A stretch of 64,000 nucleotides of DNA from Phycisphaeraceae bacterium (GCA_020849625.1 JADLFV010000021.1:1-64000); one strand, 5' to 3'. Counted from the first letter of the stretch, positions 8,458-17,827 are shown. The notes: a model not told the origin generated them from the letters alone. A program made the numbers and translations.

Positions 8458-10155
8458 ATGACCGCCATCGCCCTGATCCCGGTTGATCTGGAGCGCACCG
8501 CGCTGAACGGCCCGGGCTGCGCCGGCGAAGCGGTGGCGGGTCGGCCGCTGCTGTGGCACACCGTGCAACTCGCCCGCCGCATCGAGGGCATCACCCGCGT
8601 GGTCGTTATCCATCCAGGGGCACAACAAGTTGCGCCGTTGATCGACGGCGCTGACACGTTCGCCGTCGATTCGCTGGATGATCGCTGGGTGAAGCGCTGG
8701 CACATCGCCCGACGCTGGTCGCCGCGCGGTTGGCGCGGTGGACTGGGCGGCGCGACGGTGTTCGATGAATGTCTGCCGGCCGGGCCGCTGCTGCAAGCGA
8801 TGGATCACTTCAAGGCCGAGCATGCCGTGCTCTTGCGCGGCGAGTGGTGCCTGCTCGATCCCGCGTTGTGCGGACAGGTGCTGGCCAAACACCTGGAAGC
8901 GCCCGATGCTTTCAAAGCCTGCTTCACGCAAGCGCCGCCCGGCATCTGCGGCATCGCCACCAGCCGCGACGTGCTCAGCCAACTGCACGAACATCATGCC
9001 GCGTTCGCGCACATCCTGGGCTATCAACCTACCGCGCCGCAGGCCGACCCCGTGGGCAAGGATGTCAACCTGCCCATCGATTCCGACCTGCGTGACACGC
9101 ATCTGCGCCTGATCGGCGACACAACAGACAGCCTCGCACTGATCCGCCGCATCGCCGATGAACTGGGCGACGATTTTGCCGACGCTGATGCCGACACCAT
9201 CGCCGCGACCGCTCGCCGGATATCGCAATTTCCTGAACTTCCAGACTGGATACACGTGGAGTTGACACCGCGGCGGCAGGTGACCGGGCCGATCACGCCG
9301 CAGCATTACGTGACGTTCGAGCGCCCGGACATGGATGTCGATCTGGCGGGCCGGATTTTTCAGCAGCTTCCCGCCGGTGAAGCCTGCGTCATGTTCGGCG
9401 GCCTGGGTGATGCGCTGCTGCATCCGCAATGGGACACCATCGTGCAACAGGCCCACGAGGCCGGCGTCGCGTCCATCGGCATCGAAACGGACCTGCTGTG
9501 CGATGAGTCGGACCTGACAAATATTCTGGAGCTTCCGATCGACGTGGTCGTAGTGCGCTTGAACGCTGACCGTGCGGAAACCTATCGCCGCGTGATGGGT
9601 GAAGACCTGTTCCGCAAGGTGATCGAGAACCTGCAGTCGCTGTTCAACCAGCGCAATCGTCGCGGTAATGACTTACTTCGGGGGCTTGGATCGAGCCGGA
9701 CTCTGCGAGTCCGGTCCGGGAACTCCGGGCACACAGTGCCCGGCTCTGTTGCGGGGGTGGGGGTGCCGTGGATTGTGCCGAGCATGGTCAAGACGGCCGA
9801 GACGCTGGGCGATCTGGAAGGTTTCTTCGACAAGTGGGTTCACCTGTCGGGCCACGCCTTGCTGGACGGACCGCGTTGCGGTTGCGGGCTGATGCCGGAG
9901 CAGGGCGTGGTGTGCATGACGCCGCCGGATCGCGGCCCTTGCCGCCAACTCGGGCGGCGCATGAGCATTCTCAGTGACGGCAGCGTGGCCCAATGCGATC
10001 AGGACTGGCAGGGCCGCGGGGCTTTGGGTGATCTGAAGATCACCGCTTTGGCCGATATCTGGCAACAGGCGCATCAACTGGCCGCCGCCCACGAGCAGGG
10101 CCGATACACGCAGTTGACCTTGTGCGGCTCGTGCGGCGACTGGCACCGGGCGTGA
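8458..10155 (+). CDS. SPASM-domain protein with N-terminal nucleotidyltransferase-like region; degenerate radical-SAM core
   Basis: N-term MTAIALIPVDLERTALNGPGCAGEAVAGRPLLWHTVQ (NTP-transferase-like); C-term CGCGLMPEQ...CRQLGRRMSILSDGSVAQCDQDWQG...LCGSCGDW is SPASM-like; CxxxCxxC replaced by RQVTGPIT. Confidence 0.7.
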   Translation: MTAIALIPVDLERTALNGPGCAGEAVAGRPLLWHTVQLARRIEGITRVVVIHPGAQQVAPLIDGADTFAVDSLDDRWVKRWHIARRWSPRGWRGGLGGATVFDECLPAGPLLQAMDHFKAEHAVLLRGEWCLLDPALCGQVLAKHLEAPDAFKACFTQAPPGICGIATSRDVLSQLHEHHAAFAHILGYQPTAPQADPVGKDVNLPIDSDLRDTHLRLIGDTTDSLALIRRIADELGDDFADADADTIAATARRISQFPELPDWIHVELTPRRQVTGPITPQHYVTFERPDMDVDLAGRIFQQLPAGEACVMFGGLGDALLHPQWDTIVQQAHEAGVASIGIETDLLCDESDLTNILELPIDVVVVRLNADRAETYRRVMGEDLFRKVIENLQSLFNQRNRRGNDLLRGLGSSRTLRVRSGNSGHTVPGSVAGVGVPWIVPSMVKTAETLGDLEGFFDKWVHLSGHALLDGPRCGCGLMPEQGVVCMTPPDRGPCRQLGRRMSILSDGSVAQCDQDWQGRGALGDLKITALADIWQQAHQLAAAHEQGRYTQLTLCGSCGDWHRA

Positions 10156-10256
10156 GGCTTAAGGGGTGAGGCTTGAGGCATGAAGGTTTTGATTCGCAAG
10201 CCTCAACTCGCAACCCTCAAGCCTCAGGACTCAAGCCTTAAGCCTCAAGCCTAAAG
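10153..10256. repeat. Word-repeat palindrome, family C (GAGGCTTGAGGCATGA / CTCAAGCCTTAAGCCTCAAGCC)
   Basis: Inverted arms between SPASM gene and cytidylyltransferase gene. Confidence 0.9.
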
Positions 10257-10263
10257 GACCTCT

Positions 10264-10995
10264 ATGAAAACCATCGGCATCATCATCGCAAGAGCGGGCA
10301 GTCGGGGACTGGCGGGCAAGAACATGCTGCTGCTGGGCGGCCGACCGCTGCTGGCCTGGACCATCGAGCACGCTCGCGGCTGCAAAAAGCTGTGCGGCAT
10401 TGCCCTGACTTCCGACATGACCGAAGCCCTGCGCTCAGCCCGCAGACTTGGCGTCGATGCTTACGAGCGTCCCGCCGAACTGGCCAACGACAGCGCCACC
10501 GTCGATGCCGCCGCCCGGCACGGCGCCAGTTGCTGGGTGCAGCAGCACAACCAGCAGCCCGATGCCGTGGCCATCATGTACGCCAACGTGCCCATCCGCC
10601 CCCGGAACTTGACGGATGATGCCATTGCGCTGCTCGAATCATCCGGCGCGGACAGCGTGCAGAGCGTCTATCCGGTGGGCAAGATGCACCCCTACTGGAT
10701 GCGCACGCTGGGCGAGGAGGGCAAGATCGGCATGTATCAGAACAACCGCGTGTATCGCCGCCAGGACCTGCCGCCGCTATTCATGCTGGACGCCGGCGCG
10801 TTGGTGGTGCGCTGGTCGAGCCTGTTCACCGTCAAGCCCAGCGAGCCGCATGCCTTTCTGGGCAAGGATCGCCGCGGCCTGGAAACCCCGGCCGGCAGCG
10901 TGGTCGATGTGGACACCGCCCTGGACCTAAAATTCGCCGAAGCCATCCTGGCCGAGCGCCGGGCGAAAGCTGCCGACGCCACACACGCGGCGTAA
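10264..10995 (+). CDS. Acylneuraminate (nonulosonate) cytidylyltransferase family protein
   Basis: IIIARAGSRGLAGKNMLLLGGRPLLAWTIE, typical CMP-sialate synthetase N-terminus. Confidence 0.88.
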   Translation: MKTIGIIIARAGSRGLAGKNMLLLGGRPLLAWTIEHARGCKKLCGIALTSDMTEALRSARRLGVDAYERPAELANDSATVDAAARHGASCWVQQHNQQPDAVAIMYANVPIRPRNLTDDAIALLESSGADSVQSVYPVGKMHPYWMRTLGEEGKIGMYQNNRVYRRQDLPPLFMLDAGALVVRWSSLFTVKPSEPHAFLGKDRRGLETPAGSVVDVDTALDLKFAEAILAERRAKAADATHAA

Positions 10996-11000
10996 GGAAA

Positions 11001-11169
11001 TGAAACCGCGGATGTTTTAGAGCAGAAGACAAAATGAGCCACGAAGGCACGAAGAACACGAAGACAGGACCAAGTGTATGGGTTTTCCCTTCGTGACCTT
11101 CGTGCCTTCGTGGCGAATCCAGTAATGTTAGGGGCTATTAATCTCAATCCGCGTTCATCCGCGGTTGCC
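11001..11169. repeat. Word-repeat palindrome, family A variant (CCACGAAGGCACGAAGAACACGAAG / CTTCGTGACCTTCGTGCCTTCGTGG)
   Basis: Nested arms between neuA-like and neuC-like genes. Confidence 0.88.
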
Positions 11170-11176
11170 TTGAATC

Positions 11177-12244
11177 ATGGCCAGCACGAAGCGCACGATT
11201 GCCGTGGTCACCGGGTCGCGGGCTGAGTTCGGCCTGCTTGAGCCGGTGATGCGCGCCATTGATGAACATCCCAGGCTGCAACTGAAGGTGATCGTGGCGG
11301 GACTGCACCTGGTGCAGCAGACGTATCGTGACGTGAAGTTCAAGATCGCCGCCCGGGTGCCGATGCAGCGTGCGGGCGAGAGCGGCTACGCAGCCGATGT
11401 GCGGTCGCTGACACGAGGCGTTGAAGGTTTCGGGCGCGTGTTGGCAAGGCTGCGGCCGGACTTCGTGGTGGTGCTGGGTGATCGCATCGAGGTGCTGGCG
11501 GCCGCGACGGCAGCGAGCGTGGGCGGATTCCGCGTGGCACACATCCACGGCGGCGATCGCGCTGAGGGCGTGGCCGACGAAGCGATCCGACATGCGGTGA
11601 CCAAGCTGGCTCACGTGCACTTTGCCGCCACAGCGCAGAGTCGCCGCCGCATCCTGCGCCTGGGAGAGCGGCCGGAAGTGGTGTTCAATGTCGGGTCGCC
11701 GTCGATTGACGGATTGATGGGTATTGAGCCATTGTTCGGTGCGCCGCCGATCGTGCTGGTGCAGCATCCGATCGGGGAGTCGAACGCGCAGGAACAGCGC
11801 TGGGCTGCGCAAACGCTGCGGGCGGCACGGTCGTTTCGCCTGGATGTGTTCATCGGCCGACCCAACCAGGATCCCGGCAGCGCCGGCGTGGTGCGCGGCT
11901 TGAAGCTCAAACGTGGTGAAGGTCACTTGCCGCGGCGCGACTTCGCCCGACTGCTGGCCGGGGCCAAACTCATCGTGGGCAACAGCTCGGCCGGTCTGAT
12001 CGAAGCCGCGGCGCTGCGTATCCCCTGCGTCAACATCGGCCCGCGCCAAAGCGGACGCGAACGCTGCGGCAACGTCATCGACTGCGACTACGGCACCACG
12101 AACGTCAGGCTAGCCATCACCCGTGCCTTGAAGCTGGACCTGCGCCGCCTGCGCCATCCCTACGGTGACGGGCACGCGGGACAGCGCATCGCTGATCTGT
12201 TGGCCAGACTTGATCCACCGTGGCGCAAATGTTGCACATATTAG
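11177..12244 (+). CDS. UDP-N-acetylglucosamine 2-epimerase (hydrolysing, NeuC-like)
   Basis: VVTGSRAEFGLLEPVMRAI, VVLGDRIEVLAAATAA, HIHGGDRAEG..DE.IRHA, VGNSSAGLIEA. Confidence 0.9.
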   Translation: MASTKRTIAVVTGSRAEFGLLEPVMRAIDEHPRLQLKVIVAGLHLVQQTYRDVKFKIAARVPMQRAGESGYAADVRSLTRGVEGFGRVLARLRPDFVVVLGDRIEVLAAATAASVGGFRVAHIHGGDRAEGVADEAIRHAVTKLAHVHFAATAQSRRRILRLGERPEVVFNVGSPSIDGLMGIEPLFGAPPIVLVQHPIGESNAQEQRWAAQTLRAARSFRLDVFIGRPNQDPGSAGVVRGLKLKRGEGHLPRRDFARLLAGAKLIVGNSSAGLIEAAALRIPCVNIGPRQSGRERCGNVIDCDYGTTNVRLAITRALKLDLRRLRHPYGDGHAGQRIADLLARLDPPWRKCCTY

Positions 12245-12245
12245 C

Positions 12246-13106
12246 TCAACGAGACCGGTACACCTGCTTGCGCCAGTGCAGGGGACTGGCGCCCATCACT
12301 TCCTTGAACTGGCGGCTGAAAAAGTAAATGTCTTCGTAGCCCATCTGATCGGCGATCTGACTCACGCTTTGCTTGCTCTCAGCCAACAAAGCGGCAGCGG
12401 CGCGTATGCGCACGGATTTGATGTAGGCCTGGGGTGTGGCTCCAAAACAGCACTTGAAGCGGCGGGTGAAATAGGCGCTGTTGAGGCCCACGTGCCGGGC
12501 CAGGTCGTCGATGGTGAAGCGATTGGACATGTTTTGATGGATGAAGGAGAGCGCCAATTGACGCTGCTGAAGCTGCAATCCCTCCTGCAAGGTCGGCCGT
12601 TGCTGACCCGACAGCAGATGACACAACAACGCCGCCAGCAGCGCCCGTCGGCGCAGCGGCTCATAGTCATCGGCCAGTGAATGATCCGGCAGCAGTGATG
12701 ACATCAAGGTGCAAGCATGCGGGTTAGCCGGTGATTCAATCAGCGGCGGCTTGATGCGGATGGGCCGCTGCCGCACGCTCAGAAAGATGCGGTAGAACAT
12801 CAACCGCGCGCGTTCACGGCATTCCTGCGTCAGGTTGTACTGCTCGCCCGGCTGAAACCACACCAGTCCGCCCGGCCGCAACGACGATTGCCGATCGCCG
12901 ATGTGGCAAGTGACTGCACCGCTTTCCATGCCGAATATGCGGTGCTCGGCCACCATCCCGGAGCCCAGTTGCCAGCCTTCGTTCAACGTCTGGCGCCCCA
13001 TCACCACCACGCGGCACACCGTGTGCGGATTCAGCAACTGCCTGAGAAACGCTTCGCCCGCCAGCACCTTGGGCTTGGGAACGGCATGAATCTTTGAGTT
13101 AGCCAT
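12246..13106 (-). CDS. AraC family transcriptional regulator
   Basis: Two HTH motifs at C-terminus: TIDDLARHVGLNSAYFTRRFKCCFG...VSQIADQMGYEDIYFFSRQFKEVMG. Confidence 0.93.
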   Translation of the reverse strand: MANSKIHAVPKPKVLAGEAFLRQLLNPHTVCRVVVMGRQTLNEGWQLGSGMVAEHRIFGMESGAVTCHIGDRQSSLRPGGLVWFQPGEQYNLTQECRERARLMFYRIFLSVRQRPIRIKPPLIESPANPHACTLMSSLLPDHSLADDYEPLRRRALLAALLCHLLSGQQRPTLQEGLQLQQRQLALSFIHQNMSNRFTIDDLARHVGLNSAYFTRRFKCCFGATPQAYIKSVRIRAAAALLAESKQSVSQIADQMGYEDIYFFSRQFKEVMGASPLHWRKQVYRSR

Positions 13107-13182
13107 GTATGGAATAATACAAAACTTTATTTCTTTGATCTATGGACGGATTGACCAGGAATCCCACAATTACCGTTGAATC

Positions 13183-13968
13183 ATGGATGAGGGGCAACCT
13201 CAACCCCTGGAGACGACAGTGAAAAATCACAAACAAGCGCTGGAGCAATACCGATTGAAGGGCTGGGCCGTGGTGGAGGATGTCTTCTCCCGCGCCGAGG
13301 CTGAAGGCATTGCCGAATTGGCTTTGTCGCACGTCAGCAACCACACCATCCCCGGCAATGCGCAACTCGAGCCGCGCAAGGTCGATTCGCCGTTCCTGGC
13401 CGACGAACGGTTTCGTCAGTTCGTTCTCGATCCACGGATGATCGAATTAGTGCGGCTGTTTCTGAATGGCCGCGAACCGCTGCTGGCGACGGACCAGATC
13501 TTCCTCAAGCCGCCGCGCCAAGGCTCTGCCAAGCCATATCACCAGGACAATGCGTACTTCCGCTGCGAGCCGGCCGAGTGTCTGGTCACCGCGTGGATCG
13601 CGCTCGACGACGTCGATGAATCCAACGGCTGCCTGCGCTACATCGATGGCTCGCAGAACCAGCCGATCCTGCCCCATGCCCGCGTGCCCGGCCAGCAGTG
13701 GAATCTCACACCCGATCCAGCCCTGATCGACCTGTCGCGTGAATCGCTGGCCCCGGTAGGCAAAGGCGGCGTGGTGTTCCATCACGGCAATGTCCTGCAC
13801 ACCAGCCATCGCAATGAATCGGATCGCTGGCGCCGCGCGTATGCCAGCCATTGGGTCTGCCCTGAAGTGCGTTCCAATTCCGAGTGGTTGAATCAGTGTT
13901 ATTTCAATCGTAGCGATTATCCCCGCAGCACCGTGACCGGTACCAGTAAAATGTCGAAAGCCACATGA
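13183..13968 (+). CDS. Phytanoyl-CoA dioxygenase (PhyH) family protein
   Basis: PYHQDNAYFRCEP (HxD), LDDVDESNGCLRYIDGSQ, HGNVLHTSHRNES. Confidence 0.88.
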   Translation: MDEGQPQPLETTVKNHKQALEQYRLKGWAVVEDVFSRAEAEGIAELALSHVSNHTIPGNAQLEPRKVDSPFLADERFRQFVLDPRMIELVRLFLNGREPLLATDQIFLKPPRQGSAKPYHQDNAYFRCEPAECLVTAWIALDDVDESNGCLRYIDGSQNQPILPHARVPGQQWNLTPDPALIDLSRESLAPVGKGGVVFHHGNVLHTSHRNESDRWRRAYASHWVCPEVRSNSEWLNQCYFNRSDYPRSTVTGTSKMSKAT

Positions 13969-15089
13969 CGCGGACCTACACCGGCACCATGACGCCGCAA
14001 CAGCGCGGGCAATGCACGCTGCAGCTTCGATCCACCGATCGCGCGCCGCGCTACATCTCCGCCATCGCCTGCAGCGTCGGCAGCGCCTTGCTCGGCCGCC
14101 CCGCCCTCACCGGGACCGGCTCGCTGCGCTATGCCGAAGCCCTGGCCCTATATCGCGGACCCGCTGCTCACGCCGAGTTTCTGGCCCGATTCGAACAGGA
14201 TTTGCTGGACATCCATCGCATGCTGGACGTTGACGTCATCCGCATGCCCTGGCGCATGAGCGTCAAGCCCAGCCTGATGATCGATCAGCACACGTTCTTG
14301 TTCGGCGACCGCGACGCCAGCTACAGCGTCTATCGCTACAACCCCGACACCACCGACTTTGATGCGATCGAGATCGTCAGGCGCGATGCGCCCACGCCGC
14401 CGCGGACGCCGCAGCAGATCAGCCTGCAAACAAGCGAAGCCCTGGCCCCGATGCTGGATTTTCATCGCCGCCTGTGCAGCGGGTGTTTCAACGTGATTCC
14501 AGCAGGCGGCATCGGGATCGGGCTTCATCCCGATGACCTGCTGCGCCTGGCGGAAGATCCGGCCAGCATGCTGAACAGCACCATGCAGCAGGCGGACACG
14601 GCCATCGAGTTCGGCCGGCAGATCAAGGCCAGCGGCGTGTCATCGGTCATGCTCGGCGGCGGCGACCTGGCGGGGAGCACCGGCCCGATGTATTCGCCGG
14701 CCAGCTTCCGACAGGTCATGCTGCCAGCCCTGCGCCAAGCGATGAACGCGCTCAATGACATGGGCATCCACTACGTCTTCCGCACCGACGGCAATCTCTG
14801 GCTGCTGGCGGACATGATCTTCGCCGATGCGGGCTGCCCCGGTTACGGCGAAACCGATCGCGATGCGGGCATGACCGTCGGCGCCCTGCGGCAGCGCTTT
14901 CCCAGACTGGTGATCTGGGGCAACGTCTCTTCATCCCTGCTGCATCGCGGCACGGCCGAGCAGGTGCGCCAGCAGTGCAGGCAAATCCTGGAAGAATCCC
15001 AAGGCGTCGGCTATTTCCACGGCTGCTCCAATGCCATCGTGCACGGCACGCCGCCGCAGAACGTCGAGGCCATGTTCAGCGTGGATTGA
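13965..15089 (+). CDS. Uroporphyrinogen decarboxylase (URO-D/methyltransferase) family protein
   Basis: GGGDLAGSTGPMYSPASFRQVMLPALRQ...IWGNVSS; 4-bp overlap with PhyH gene implies co-translation. Confidence 0.75.
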   Translation: MTRTYTGTMTPQQRGQCTLQLRSTDRAPRYISAIACSVGSALLGRPALTGTGSLRYAEALALYRGPAAHAEFLARFEQDLLDIHRMLDVDVIRMPWRMSVKPSLMIDQHTFLFGDRDASYSVYRYNPDTTDFDAIEIVRRDAPTPPRTPQQISLQTSEALAPMLDFHRRLCSGCFNVIPAGGIGIGLHPDDLLRLAEDPASMLNSTMQQADTAIEFGRQIKASGVSSVMLGGGDLAGSTGPMYSPASFRQVMLPALRQAMNALNDMGIHYVFRTDGNLWLLADMIFADAGCPGYGETDRDAGMTVGALRQRFPRLVIWGNVSSSLLHRGTAEQVRQQCRQILEESQGVGYFHGCSNAIVHGTPPQNVEAMFSVD

Positions 15090-15113
15090 CCGATTGATGC
15101 ATGTGTTGATCGG

Positions 15114-15764
15114 TCAGGCGTCGATCAACTCCAACAGTTGCATGGGCTGATGGATGATGGCGTCGGCGTGGTTGTCGCGCAGTTCACGTTCCTGGCGGAA
15201 GCCCCAGGTCACGCCCACGGTGAACAGCTTGGCGCCCTTGCCGGTCTGCATGTCCACGGCCGTGTCGCCGACGTAGAGACATTCGGCGGCCGGCACGTTC
15301 AATTCCGCCAGCACCTTCTGCACGCAGGAGGGATCGGGCTTGATCGGCTCACCCTCGCGGGCTCCGCGCAGCACGTCGAAACGCCAGCGGGCGAACTTCT
15401 CGGCCAGCAGCACGGCGGCCGGTTCGTCGGGCTTGTTGGTCAGCACCGCGAGTTTCAGCTTGCGTCGCGTCAGGGCATCGAGCATATCGGGAATGCCGGG
15501 GTATGGCTTTGTCAGCACGTGGCCGCGCAGGTACCAGTTGCGGATCATCTCAGCCCCGCGCTCGATGCTGTCAACATCCGGTGAATCGCCCAGGGCATGC
15601 TCGACCAGGTAATGCACGCCCTGGCCCACGATCAGGCGATAGTCATCCACCGCCATCGCGGGCCGGCCGAAGGATGCCCGCATGTTGTTGGCGGCGGCTG
15701 CGATGTCCGCCAGTGTGTCAGCCAGCGTGCCGTCGAGATCAAAGATCACTGCGCGGTAATTCAT
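15114..15764 (-). CDS. HAD family hydrolase (phosphoglycolate phosphatase-like)
   Basis: MNYRAVIFDLDGTLADTLADI, VLTNKPDEPA, YVGDTAVDMQTGK; longer ORF upstream is word-repeat translation. Confidence 0.9.
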   Translation of the reverse strand: MNYRAVIFDLDGTLADTLADIAAAANNMRASFGRPAMAVDDYRLIVGQGVHYLVEHALGDSPDVDSIERGAEMIRNWYLRGHVLTKPYPGIPDMLDALTRRKLKLAVLTNKPDEPAAVLLAEKFARWRFDVLRGAREGEPIKPDPSCVQKVLAELNVPAAECLYVGDTAVDMQTGKGAKLFTVGVTWGFRQERELRDNHADAIIHQPMQLLELIDA

Positions 15765-15865
15765 GATCAGGACATGGTACAGGATGAAAGCGGCAGAGCA
15801 GATTTGCCGCAGCGGCAGACATCGAGGCATGACGTCCTGCGTGGGTTGGCAAGTCTCGGGTTGAG

Positions 15866-16007
15866 AAACTCGAAATTCGAAACTCGAAACTCGAAATAAA
15901 CCCGAAACCTCAAAGTTCACCGGGTGCCGCTTTTCCCCCATTCGAGTTTTGAGATTATTTCGAGTTTCAGGTTTCGTGTTTCGGGTTTTGTATTTCGGGT
16001 TTATTGT
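15866..16007. repeat. Word-repeat palindrome, family B
   Basis: AACTCGAAATTCGAAACTCGAAACTCGAAATAAACCCGAAA ... TTTCGGGTTTTGTATTTCGGGTTTATT. Confidence 0.9.
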
Positions 16008-16123
16008 TCCCGCGTGGCGTGCCATGCACCGGCAGATATCCGCGATTGTGAGGCTCGTTTTTACATGCGGGGCTGCATGCCCTATCTTCATGGGACAATC
16101 CAACGCCAGTAAGGAATGGACTG

Positions 16124-16687
16124 ATGAGTCGTGAGGTGAAAGCAGCCATCGTTAAGGCCTTCGCTCGCCTGCCGGCGGGTATGTTCGTGCTGACCGCTGA
16201 GCACGAGGATCATCGACTGGGTTCGCTGGTCAGCTTCGTGCAGAAGGTGAGCAACAATCCGCCCCTGGTGAGCGTGGCGGTGAGCAAGGGCGACCCCATC
16301 ATGCCCCTGATCAGCGAATCGCGGCACTTCGGGCTGTGCCAGTTGGCGGCTGACGACAAGCTGCTGCGGCGCAAGTTCGGCAACGATTCGGCGCATGGCG
16401 AAGATCCGTTCCTGGGACTGGAACTGACCAGCGGATTGCTGCCACGGGTGCCGGTGCTCAGCCAGTCGCTTTCCTACATGGAATGCGAGGTGATCCGGCA
16501 TCTGGACGTGGAGGGCGATCACGATCTGTTCGTGGGCATCGTCAAGGCGGCCGGTGGACGCCAGGGGCAACCGCTGATGAAATCCGCTTCGCACCCGGAA
16601 GTGCCCCCGCCCCCGGAAGGCGAGCAACCCTGGGAACAGCAGCCGGCCAATGGCGAGGGCAACAACCATCTTGGGCCGAGCGCATGA
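16124..16687 (+). CDS. Flavin reductase-like (FMN-binding split barrel) protein
   Basis: LPAGMFVLTAEHEDHRLGSLVSFVQKVSNNPPLVSVAVSKGD...FGLCQLA. Confidence 0.85.
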   Translation: MSREVKAAIVKAFARLPAGMFVLTAEHEDHRLGSLVSFVQKVSNNPPLVSVAVSKGDPIMPLISESRHFGLCQLAADDKLLRRKFGNDSAHGEDPFLGLELTSGLLPRVPVLSQSLSYMECEVIRHLDVEGDHDLFVGIVKAAGGRQGQPLMKSASHPEVPPPPEGEQPWEQQPANGEGNNHLGPSA

Positions 16688-17820
16688 ATCAGGCGTCGGT
16701 TCCCATCTCGATTGACGACCCGATCAACGCCAGCATCCTGGCGATCAGCGAAGACAAAATCGACGGCTTCCAGCGCGATCCGATCGGCTGCATCGCCCAG
16801 CGCAGCGGTGTGCCGGCGGAGGTGGTGCTCGAACGCATCGGGGCCATGCTCAGCGCAGGCGTCATTCGCCGCGTGCGCCAGACGCTGCTGACCACCAGCC
16901 TGGCTCCCGGAGCGCTGGTGGCGTGGAAGATTGAACCTGAAAAGGTCGATGAGGCTTTTGATTTCTTCTTCCGGGTGGACCCTTTCAGCGGGCACGTGGT
17001 GATCCGTTCGACCGATCGCCAGTGTCCGGGCAGTGAATTCAGGCTGTGGACGACATTGAAGGTTCCCGCGGGTTTTTCGCTGCAAAAGCACTGTCAATAC
17101 CTGGCGCAGCGCACCGGCGCGGAGGATTTCGCCGTGATGCCCGCAAAAAAGGTGTTCGCCCTGGGCGTGGGGCACCTGCGTCGCCGGTCCTTGGAGCCGG
17201 GCACACGGTCGCAGAAGCCGACGCGCGTGCTGGACGTTCGTGTTGAGCAACTGAGCGACGCCGAGTGGCAGGTGCTGGAGGCATTGAAGCGTGAGTTCGC
17301 GGCGGACGAGTTGCGGATGGGCGTCGATCTGTGGAAGCCGCGTGCGGATGAAGCGGGCGTGACGCTGGAGGCGTTTTTCGATGCGGCAGAGCAGTTGAGT
17401 CAGCGCGGCATCGTGGGGCGGTTCTCCACGTTCCTTGAACACGTCAAGAAGTTGAGCGACGGCAGCACGGTGACTCGCTACAACGCGCTGTTTCACTGGG
17501 CGGTGCCGCCTGGCCGCGAGATGGAAGCGGGCATCGAGGTCGGCCGGCATCCGGTGATGACGCATGCGTATTGGCGAGATGGCGGGCCGCGCTTCAATCA
17601 GGTCAACATCATGGGCGTCGCCCACGGCACCGACCGCGACTGGCTGCTGGCTCACAAAGCCGCCATCGACCGTCACCTGGCGCAAGCGGGCATCGAGGTG
17701 AGCTACACCAACGTGTTCTGGGGCGGTCGCAGCGAGATCAAGCCGAGCGAAGTGGTGCCATCCGCTTATCACCGATGGTGCGCCGAACAGGGGATCGATC
17801 CCGAGTCGATGCGCGCGTAA
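16684..17820 (+). CDS. Lrp/AsnC-like tandem protein resembling fused siroheme decarboxylase subunits (AhbA/AhbB-NirD/L-like)
   Basis: Two AsnC-like halves (ILAISEDKIDGFQRDPIGCIAQRSGVPAEVVLERI; SDAEWQVLEALKREFAADELR); THAYWRDGGPRFNQVNIMGVAHG; ATG at 16684 overlaps upstream stop. Confidence 0.65.
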   Translation: MNQASVPISIDDPINASILAISEDKIDGFQRDPIGCIAQRSGVPAEVVLERIGAMLSAGVIRRVRQTLLTTSLAPGALVAWKIEPEKVDEAFDFFFRVDPFSGHVVIRSTDRQCPGSEFRLWTTLKVPAGFSLQKHCQYLAQRTGAEDFAVMPAKKVFALGVGHLRRRSLEPGTRSQKPTRVLDVRVEQLSDAEWQVLEALKREFAADELRMGVDLWKPRADEAGVTLEAFFDAAEQLSQRGIVGRFSTFLEHVKKLSDGSTVTRYNALFHWAVPPGREMEAGIEVGRHPVMTHAYWRDGGPRFNQVNIMGVAHGTDRDWLLAHKAAIDRHLAQAGIEVSYTNVFWGGRSEIKPSEVVPSAYHRWCAEQGIDPESMRA

Positions 17821-17827
17821 CCGCGCT

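Noticed and set aside
15765-16103. N-terminal extension of HAD ORF (FRVSSFEFRVSQPETC)
   Set aside because: Translation of a family B repeat; real start is MNYRAVIFDLDGTL at 15764.
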